Shown here: positions 6,588 through 11,372 of the stretch, in pieces
Layout: every line of letters starts with the position of its first letter
How positions within the stretch are numbered: position 1 is the stretch's first letter
From: Alphaproteobacteria bacterium UBA1002
Lineage (GTDB): Bacteria; Pseudomonadota; Alphaproteobacteria; Rickettsiales; UBA998
Direction of reading: 5' to 3'
NCBI GenBank assembly: GCA_002291845.1
Contig: DBAU01000096.1
Span: forward strand, 1-11,372
DNA: 11,372 nucleotides
The notes under the pieces: model-generated
Seen by the model: the letters and a program-made list of their open reading frames with translations, nothing else
What the model was told of the DNA's origin: nothing
Databases searched by the model: none
Program-made: the position numbers and the translations under genes

Positions 6588-8366
6588 ATGAAATCCCAAG
6601 CTGCTATGAAACACTCCCCCGCTGCGGAGGAGGATTTTGCCTCGCTGTTCGAGGAATCCCTCAGACAGTCTGATATCTCTGAAGGTTCAGTTGTCAAAGG
6701 CCGCGTCGTTTCGGTCATCAATGATATCGTAACCCTCGATGTTGGCCTGAAATCAGAGGGCCGCATCTCTCTGCGCGAATTCCACCGCGCGGGTGAACCT
6801 ATGGAATTGCGTGCCGGTGACGAGATCGAAGTCTATGTCGAGCGTATTGAAAATCGCGCTGGTGAATGCGTCCTGTCCCGCGAGAAAGCGCTGCGTGAAG
6901 AGTCGTGGGGTAAATTGGAAGCCGCACACAACAACCAGTCCCATGTCGAAGGGGTTATCTTCGGTAAGGTCAAAGGTGGTTTCACCGTGGATCTGCAAGG
7001 TGCCGTGGCATTCCTGCCGGGCAGTCAGGTTGATATCCGCCCAATCAAAGACATCAGCCCGCTCATGGGGGTAGCTCAGCCGTTCATCATTCTCAAGATG
7101 GACCGCAAACGCGGCAACATCGTCGTGTCACGTCGCTCGGTACTGGAAGAGTCCCGTCAGGGTCAGCGTGATGAGCTCCTCTCCCGCATTCGCGAAGGCG
7201 ATGTACTGGAAGGCGTGGTCAAGAACATCACCGATTACGGTGCGTTCATCGATATGGGCGGTGTTGATGGCCTACTCCATGTGACTGATATTTCCTGGAG
7301 CCGCATCAACCACCCATCTGAAGTGTTCTCCATTGGCGATACGATCAAAGTCATGGTGACCAAATATGATGAAGACACCAAGCGCATCTCGCTCGGCATG
7401 AAGCAGCTGGAAGAGAATCCGTGGAAAGATGTCGAAGAGATGTACAAAGTTGGCGCGAGATTTACCGGTCGCGTCAGCAACATCACGGATTACGGCGCGT
7501 TCATCGAGCTGGATAAAGGCATCGAAGGTCTGGTGCATGTCTCCGAGATGAGCTGGACAAAGAAAAACGTCCATCCGAGCAAGATCATTGCCGTTGGCCA
7601 GGAAGTCGACGTCATGGTGCTCGATATCGATTCGCAGAAGCACCGCATTTCGCTGGGCATCAAGCAGTGCGAAACCAACCCTTGGCAAGCTTTTGCTGAT
7701 AAGCACGGCGAAGGAGATGTCATCGAAGGCACCGTGCGCAACATCACCGAATTTGGTCTGTTTGTTGGGCTAGAAGGTGACATTGACGGCCTCGTTCACC
7801 ACTCAGATATCAAGTGGGGCGAGTCTGGCGAGGAAGCCGTGAAGGAGTACAAGAAGGGCGACACGATCAAAGCGAAGATCTTACTGATCGACGTGGAGAA
7901 AGAACGCGTCAGCCTTGGCCTCAAGCAGCTCACTGAGAAGCCAGCTGGTACGCCTGACGATGTAAAGCCTGCGTCAGCTTCGGCTGCCAGTGGCAGCGCC
8001 AAAGCAAAAAAAGGCTCGGTTGTGACGGTGAAGGTCGCTGAAGTCCAGAAAGACGGCATCGCTGTTACGATGGAAGACGGTCAGTCGGGCTACATCAAAA
8101 AGACCGAGCTATCGCGTGAGCGCAAAGAGCAGCGTCCAGAGCGCTTTGCTGTGGGTGATCGCGTCGATGCAAAAATCGTCTCCACCAGCGCGAATGGGGA
8201 AGTCTCACTCTCCATCAAGTCGCTGGAGAACGATCTCCACAAACAAGCGATTGCCGAGTTCGGTTCGTCCGACAGCGGTGCTTCGCTCGGTGAAATCCTT
8301 GGTGCGGCTCTTGGCCAAGCAGAGGAAAAAACCAAGAAGAAAAGCAGCAAATCGAAATCCGAGTAG
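6588..8366 (+). CDS. rpsA: 30S ribosomal protein bS1
   Basis: S1 binds mRNA leaders on the 30S subunit and helps unfold them for initiation. The 592-residue product holds six S1/OB-fold repeats at about 31-97, 118-184, 202-273, 289-360, 374-447 and 475-546. Repeats 3-5 share the pattern G-x-V-x-N-I-T-[DE]-[YF]-G-x-F-[IV] and end in ISLG or VSLG plus KQ, the RNA-binding core repeats. Repeats 1 and 2 are the more divergent ribosome-docking type. Repeat 6 is separated by an Ala/Ser/Lys linker (about 460-474). The tail is Lys/Ser-rich (KTKKKSSKSKSE). It lies downstream of aroA-cmk across a 180-base gap with its own candidate promoter, and a strong terminator follows. Confidence 0.97.
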   Translation: MKSQAAMKHSPAAEEDFASLFEESLRQSDISEGSVVKGRVVSVINDIVTLDVGLKSEGRISLREFHRAGEPMELRAGDEIEVYVERIENRAGECVLSREKALREESWGKLEAAHNNQSHVEGVIFGKVKGGFTVDLQGAVAFLPGSQVDIRPIKDISPLMGVAQPFIILKMDRKRGNIVVSRRSVLEESRQGQRDELLSRIREGDVLEGVVKNITDYGAFIDMGGVDGLLHVTDISWSRINHPSEVFSIGDTIKVMVTKYDEDTKRISLGMKQLEENPWKDVEEMYKVGARFTGRVSNITDYGAFIELDKGIEGLVHVSEMSWTKKNVHPSKIIAVGQEVDVMVLDIDSQKHRISLGIKQCETNPWQAFADKHGEGDVIEGTVRNITEFGLFVGLEGDIDGLVHHSDIKWGESGEEAVKEYKKGDTIKAKILLIDVEKERVSLGLKQLTEKPAGTPDDVKPASASAASGSAKAKKGSVVTVKVAEVQKDGIAVTMEDGQSGYIKKTELSRERKEQRPERFAVGDRVDAKIVSTSANGEVSLSIKSLENDLHKQAIAEFGSSDSGASLGEILGAALGQAEEKTKKKSSKSKSE

Positions 8367-8385
8367 CTGCTCTCAGGCCTCTGAT

Positions 8386-8426
8386 ATTCCCCCGCAGCAT
8401 CTGGCATGCTGTGGGGGAATGATTTT
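8386..8426 (+). terminator. Intrinsic terminator of rpsA
   Basis: A 15-bp stem, arms 8386-8400 and 8406-8420 (ATTCCCCCGCAGCAT and its partner, one G-U wobble), closes a five-base loop CTGGC and is followed by GATTTT. It starts about 20 bases after the rpsA stop. It is the strongest hairpin in the window and separates rpsA from sppA, which implies a separate promoter for sppA in 8427-8480. I could not identify convincing hexamers for that promoter. Confidence 0.88.
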
Positions 8427-8490
8427 CTGGACATGCCCTTCATCCTGCGACATGTTCGAGTCACGTTGGATTAGGTAAGGGAATTTCAGC

Positions 8491-9411
8491 ATGGCTATCT
8501 CCACAGATATGCTCATTGAGCGTTCACGCATGAAGCGTCAGGTTTCATTCTGGCGACTGGCCGCGATTGGTGCGGTGGTTTTTTTCCTGGTCATGCTGAT
8601 TGAAAAGCCGGATGCGGTAACCGTAAGCAAATCCTTCATTGCACGCGTGGATATTGAGGGTGTCATTACGGACGATATGCCGGAGCATAAAATCCTGAAA
8701 GACCTCCAGAACAATGATCATGCGAAGGCCGTGATTCTGTATCTCAATACCCCGGGCGGGACAGCCGTGGGAGGCGAGGATTTTTATCGGCGCATTCAGG
8801 AGCTGAAAACGAAAAAGCCGGTGATTGTGCTGATGCGTTCGTTGTGCACATCGGCTGGGATTATGACCGCTGTGGCCGCAGATCGTGTCTATGCTAGCAA
8901 TGGAACCATTACCGGCTCCATCGGCGTGATTATCCAGTCCGCCGACGTCAGCCGACTTGCCGATAAAGTGGGCATTGAGCCGGTGATTATAAAATCCGGT
9001 CCTTTAAAAGGCTCGCCCAGCCCATTCGAAAAGCTGGACCCTGCCGGGCGAGTGGTGGTTCAGTCATTGATCGATGACTTCCATAAAGTCTTTGTCAAAA
9101 TGATCGCCGATGCGCGAAAACTGCCTTTTGAGGATGTTGCTGCCATTGCCGATGGCCGTATTCTCAGCGCGCAGCAGGCCCTATCCCTAAAACTGATTGA
9201 TGCCATCGGGAATGAGGAAGACGCCGTCGCGTGGCTCAAAAAGGAAAAAAAACTGGATGAAACCCTGGCAGTTCGCAAGGTGGAGCCTCCAAAAGAAGAC
9301 CGGGGTTTTCTGGAAAGCCTCACCAGCATGGCAGGTTTTACTTTGCCTGCATCGCTCAACACACTGAAGCTTGACGGATTACTTCTTATCTGGCAACCTG
9401 CGCAACTCTAA
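8491..9411 (+). CDS. sppA: Signal peptide peptidase SppA (short form, S49 family)
   Basis: A membrane-anchored serine protease that degrades cleaved signal peptides. The 306-residue length fits the short, single-domain form (Bacillus type), not the double-domain E. coli enzyme. One N-terminal membrane anchor is seen at about 20-37 after a basic stretch, so the catalytic domain is periplasmic. Family landmarks are LNTPGGTAVGGED (85-97), the nucleophile region CTSAGIMTAVAADRVYA with Ser121, GSIGVI, and KSGPLKG with Lys173. The Ser-Lys spacing of 52 equals that of B. subtilis SppA (Ser147/Lys199), so the dyad looks intact. The block around the nucleophile reads TSAG instead of the usual ASGG. 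The ATG has AAGGGA (8477-8482) eight bases upstream. It sits between rpsA and ihfB. Confidence 0.93.
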   Translation: MAISTDMLIERSRMKRQVSFWRLAAIGAVVFFLVMLIEKPDAVTVSKSFIARVDIEGVITDDMPEHKILKDLQNNDHAKAVILYLNTPGGTAVGGEDFYRRIQELKTKKPVIVLMRSLCTSAGIMTAVAADRVYASNGTITGSIGVIIQSADVSRLADKVGIEPVIIKSGPLKGSPSPFEKLDPAGRVVVQSLIDDFHKVFVKMIADARKLPFEDVAAIADGRILSAQQALSLKLIDAIGNEEDAVAWLKKEKKLDETLAVRKVEPPKEDRGFLESLTSMAGFTLPASLNTLKLDGLLLIWQPAQL

Positions 9412-9419
9412 ACGCCTAA

Positions 9420-9437
9420 TTTTCAGGCACCTGAAAA
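9420..9437. repeat. 18-bp dyad between sppA and ihfB
   Basis: TTTTCAGGCACCTGAAAA is an inverted repeat with perfect 8-bp arms around CA. It lies 25 bases before the ihfB start and nine past the sppA stop. No T-tract follows on either strand, so it does not look like a terminator. It has the form of a dimeric-protein operator or a small leader hairpin. The downstream A-rich stretch contains no real Shine-Dalgarno for ihfB. Confidence 0.6.
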
Positions 9438-9462
9438 AACATAAGAAAAAAGCATCACACCC

Positions 9463-9741
9463 ATGACCAAATCTCAATTGATTGCCCGCCTCTCCAAGCG
9501 CTTCCCGCATCTGCTCCAGCGCGATATTGAAAGCCTTGTAAACACCGTGTTTGGCGACATTGCCAACGGTCTTGTTCAAGGCAAGCGTATTGAGCTTCGT
9601 GGTTTCGGCGCGTTCTCCATTCGCAAGCGTGAACCGCGCGTCGCTCGCAATCCAAAGAATGGCGCCTCCGTGAGTGTTGGCTCACGTTTTGCCGTTTATT
9701 TCCGTGCCGGTAAACAACTCCGCGAGCGCATCAACCACTAA
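9463..9741 (+). CDS. ihfB: Integration host factor subunit beta
   Basis: The DNA-bending IHF beta subunit, partner of IhfA (not in this window), acts in nucleoid architecture, sigma-54 promoters and recombination. The 92-residue product has the HU/IHF fold: MTKSQLIARL start, IELRGFGAF (43-51), and the DNA-binding arm ARNPKNG (61-67), whose Pro64 is the intercalating residue. It ends in VYFRAGKQLRERIN. The FRAGKxLRERIN ending and the position after rpsA favour IHF beta over HU. The ATG has only an A-rich upstream region (9434-9450) and no GGAG, so initiation may lean on S1. lapA follows after 17 bases. Confidence 0.94.
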   Translation: MTKSQLIARLSKRFPHLLQRDIESLVNTVFGDIANGLVQGKRIELRGFGAFSIRKREPRVARNPKNGASVSVGSRFAVYFRAGKQLRERINH

Positions 9742-9758
9742 AATATTGTGAGGCCCGC

Positions 9759-10145
9759 ATGATGCATTATCTGGGGCTTTGCGTACGTGTTTTTGTGTTA
9801 CTGGCGCTTGCTGCCTTTACTGCCTCGTTCGTTTTATCGAACGACCAAATGGTTGTTTTGCGTCTCTTTCCACTTCCATTTGAAGTGGATGCACCGGTAT
9901 ACGCATTGACCGCCATCTTGCTGATTGCGGGGTTAGCCGTAGGCATGGGCATGGGTAGCCTTTACAGTACGGGAAAGATCCTTCGTTTACGCCGAGATTT
10001 GCGCCTTCAGTCAGAGCGTGTACAGGCCATGCAGCAGGAAATAACTGCGCTGGAGCTAGAGCGGGAGACACATCTTCACTATCCCTCTGCGCGAACCCCG
10101 GCCCCACTGAATGGATTCCTGCCGACAGAAGTGGTGGGGCGATGA
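9759..10145 (+). CDS. lapA: LapA domain membrane protein (DUF1049)
   Basis: A 128-residue inner-membrane protein with the LapA (lipopolysaccharide assembly protein A) domain. Helix 1 is at about 8-27, the typical VLSNDQMVVLRLFPLPFEVDAPVYAL segment lies between, and helix 2 is at about 46-68. A cytoplasmic coiled coil follows (about 75-104, Arg/Leu/Glu rich), then a short Pro-containing tail. In E. coli, LapA/LapB control LpxC turnover and LPS level. Whether this holds in alphaproteobacteria is not established by the sequence, and no lapB is nearby. Two consecutive ATGs (9759, 9762) follow GAGG (9750-9753), and either could be used. The stop overlaps the trpF start as ATGA, so the two are likely coupled. 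Confidence 0.85.
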   Translation: MMHYLGLCVRVFVLLALAAFTASFVLSNDQMVVLRLFPLPFEVDAPVYALTAILLIAGLAVGMGMGSLYSTGKILRLRRDLRLQSERVQAMQQEITALELERETHLHYPSARTPAPLNGFLPTEVVGR

Positions 10146-10780
10146 GTCGGCGCGTTAAGCTCTGTGGCTTACAACGGCCGGAGGATGTTGTCGCCGCACT
10201 GCATGCGGGAGCAGATGATCTGGGCTTTATATTCTTCCCCCCCAGCCGCCGCCATGTGGCCATGGGTGACGCTCCGCTGCTGCGCGCGCTGGTGCCACCG
10301 CAGCGCCGAGCCATTGCCGTGGTGGTCGATGCGTCCGATCATGAGCTGGAGGACCTGCTGCGTGATTTTCAGCCCGATGCGCTTCAGCTGCATGGGGAGG
10401 AATCGCCCGAGCGCACTGCGGAGATACGCCGCCGCAGCGGGCGACCCGTCATCAAGGCGATTGCCGTGCATGACGCCACCGATATCCGCCGCGCGGATGC
10501 CTACGCCTCAGCAGCAGATGAGCTGCTGTTTGATACAAAAGCCGCAGACGGCACTTCTGGCGGCACAGGGCAGAGCTTTGACTGGCATCTGGTGCATGGG
10601 TTTGCCTCCACCCTTCCGTGGTATCTCTCCGGTGGGCTGGGGCCGGATAATGTGGCCGAGGCCCTGCGCATCAGCGGTGCGATGCGGGTGGATGCCTCGT
10701 CCCGGCTGGAGGCCGCCCCCGGCGAGAAAGATCCCGCTTTACTCGCGGCGTTCGTGGCTGCCGCCAAGAATGCTCTTTGA
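10142..10780 (+). CDS. trpF: Phosphoribosylanthranilate isomerase
   Basis: Converts N-(5-phosphoribosyl)anthranilate to CdRP in tryptophan synthesis. The 212-residue TIM-barrel product shows VKLCGL with Cys8 as catalytic base, DALQLHGEE (79-87), LLFDT with Asp131 as catalytic acid, GGTGQSFDW (140-148), and the phosphate-site loop LSGGLGPDNV (162-171). In the last phosphate loop VDASSRLE, Arg188 replaces the Gly of the common SSGVE form. The start overlaps the lapA stop by four bases, and only GGGG lies before it, so translation probably depends on coupling. A second long open frame inside this gene (from 10164) is a shadow. trpB follows after 126 bases. Confidence 0.95.
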   Translation: MSRRVKLCGLQRPEDVVAALHAGADDLGFIFFPPSRRHVAMGDAPLLRALVPPQRRAIAVVVDASDHELEDLLRDFQPDALQLHGEESPERTAEIRRRSGRPVIKAIAVHDATDIRRADAYASAADELLFDTKAADGTSGGTGQSFDWHLVHGFASTLPWYLSGGLGPDNVAEALRISGAMRVDASSRLEAAPGEKDPALLAAFVAAAKNAL

Positions 10781-10850
10781 GTTCATCATTGCCTGAAAGG
10801 GCGTGGCGGATTATAGGGCAATCCAGAAAAACATATCGAAACGGCCCTTG

Positions 10851-10887
10851 ATTCCCCTATAGTTTCGCTCCCGGAAACTCGGGGAAT
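10851..10887 (+). promoter_or_regulatory. Two-part hairpin in the trpF-trpB gap
   Basis: ATTCCCC (10851-10857) pairs with GGGGAAT (10881-10887). Inside this, AGTTTC (10861-10866) pairs with GAAACT (10874-10879) around a seven-base loop, leaving a small internal bulge (TAT versus C). It ends nine bases before the trpB ribosome site AAGGA (10896-10900). No T-tract or short Trp-rich leader ORF is visible, so this is not a classical attenuator. A processing site or translational control element is possible. Confidence 0.5.
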
Positions 10888-10906
10888 GATGATTTAAGGA
10901 ATATCT

Positions 10907-11372
10907 ATGCCCTCTGCCCTGCGCCATAACCAGCTTCCCGACGATCGCGGCCATTTTGGCATGTTCGGCGGGCGCTATGTCGCCGAGACGCTAATGCCGC
11001 TCATCCTCGAGGTGGAGCAGGCTTACCGCGCCGCGCAAGCAGACCCTTCTTTCCAGAAAGAGCTGGATTACTACCTCACCCATTATGTTGGCCGTCCCAG
11101 CCCGCTATATTTCGCGCAACGCCTGACGGAAGAGCTCGGCGGCGCGAAGATCTACTTCAAGCGCGACGAGCTGAACCATACCGGCGCACATAAGATCAAC
11201 TCCTGCCTCGGCCAAATCCTGCTGGCTCGCCGCATGGGCCGCACCCGCATCATCGCCGAGACAGGCGCGGGGCAGCATGGTGTGGCCACCGCCACCGTGT
11301 GCGCCCTGTTCAACCTGCCCTGCACCGTCTATATGGGCGCCACCGACGTCGCCCGCCAGCAGCCCAACGTGT
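10907..11372 (+). CDS. trpB: Tryptophan synthase beta chain, 3' truncated by window end
   Basis: The beta subunit joins indole and serine with pyridoxal phosphate. The first 155 residues are present (about 40% of a normal TrpB) and the frame is still open at base 11372. Visible are the N-terminal FGMFGGRYVAETLMPLI (17-33), YVGRPSPLYFAQRL, KRDELNHTGAHKIN with the PLP lysine Lys96, and AETGAGQHGVATAT, whose Glu118 corresponds to the catalytic Glu109 of Salmonella TrpB. The ATG has AAGGA (10896-10900) six bases upstream. trpA would be expected next, outside the window. The 126-base gap from trpF makes it less tightly coupled than lapA-trpF, but it is probably co-transcribed. Confidence 0.97.
   Translation, partial: MPSALRHNQLPDDRGHFGMFGGRYVAETLMPLILEVEQAYRAAQADPSFQKELDYYLTHYVGRPSPLYFAQRLTEELGGAKIYFKRDELNHTGAHKINSCLGQILLARRMGRTRIIAETGAGQHGVATATVCALFNLPCTVYMGATDVARQQPNV

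Noticed and set aside
10164..10796. A 210-codon open frame on the plus strand overlapping trpF
   Set aside because: It lies almost wholly inside trpF in another frame, has no recognisable domain, is Met/Trp/Pro/Arg-rich as shadow frames are, and has no ribosome site.

Overview
The window reads as chromosomal core DNA of an alphaproteobacterium of medium GC content. Four things point there: a transhydrogenase split into three genes (pntAA, pntAB, pntB, the Rhodospirillum rubrum arrangement); a GapR (DUF2312) gene; a FYDLN-acid family gene; and the order aroA-cmk, rpsA, sppA, ihfB, lapA, trpF, trpB. A Rhodospirillales- or Micavibrio-like lineage is a reasonable guess, but the sequence alone does not settle it. 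I see no insertion sequence, phage gene, CRISPR array, tRNA or rRNA, and no gap above about 220 bases lacks a gene.

Layout. Bases 1-2825 hold the plus-strand pntAA (5' truncated), pntAB and pntB, with tight spacing. Bases 2915-3179 hold minus-strand rpsU with its terminator, convergent with pntB. From the region between 3180 and 3399, rpsU and plus-strand gapR diverge. gapR then converges on a minus-strand FYDLN-acid gene (3721-4191), with a 17-bp perfect inverted repeat across the junction. The plus strand then carries an aroA-cmk fusion (4347-6407), rpsA (6588-8366, strong terminator), sppA (8491-9411), ihfB, lapA and trpF (9463-10780, nearly contiguous), and trpB (10907 to the window end, 3' truncated).

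Function. The products cover NADPH supply (Pnt), translation (S21, S1), nucleoid structure (GapR, IHF beta), the shikimate step to EPSP plus CMP phosphorylation (the AroA-Cmk fusion), membrane proteolysis (SppA), an envelope-associated membrane protein (LapA), and two tryptophan steps (TrpF, TrpB). The shikimate and tryptophan genes bracket a translation/nucleoid block.

Novelty. No wholly new system is evident. The items most worth a second look are the single-ORF AroA-Cmk fusion and its mosaic EPSPS active-site loop; the uncharacterised FYDLN-acid protein, whose acidic-tail codons form one arm of a 17-bp inverted repeat; an 18-bp dyad before ihfB; and structured leaders before rpsA and trpB.
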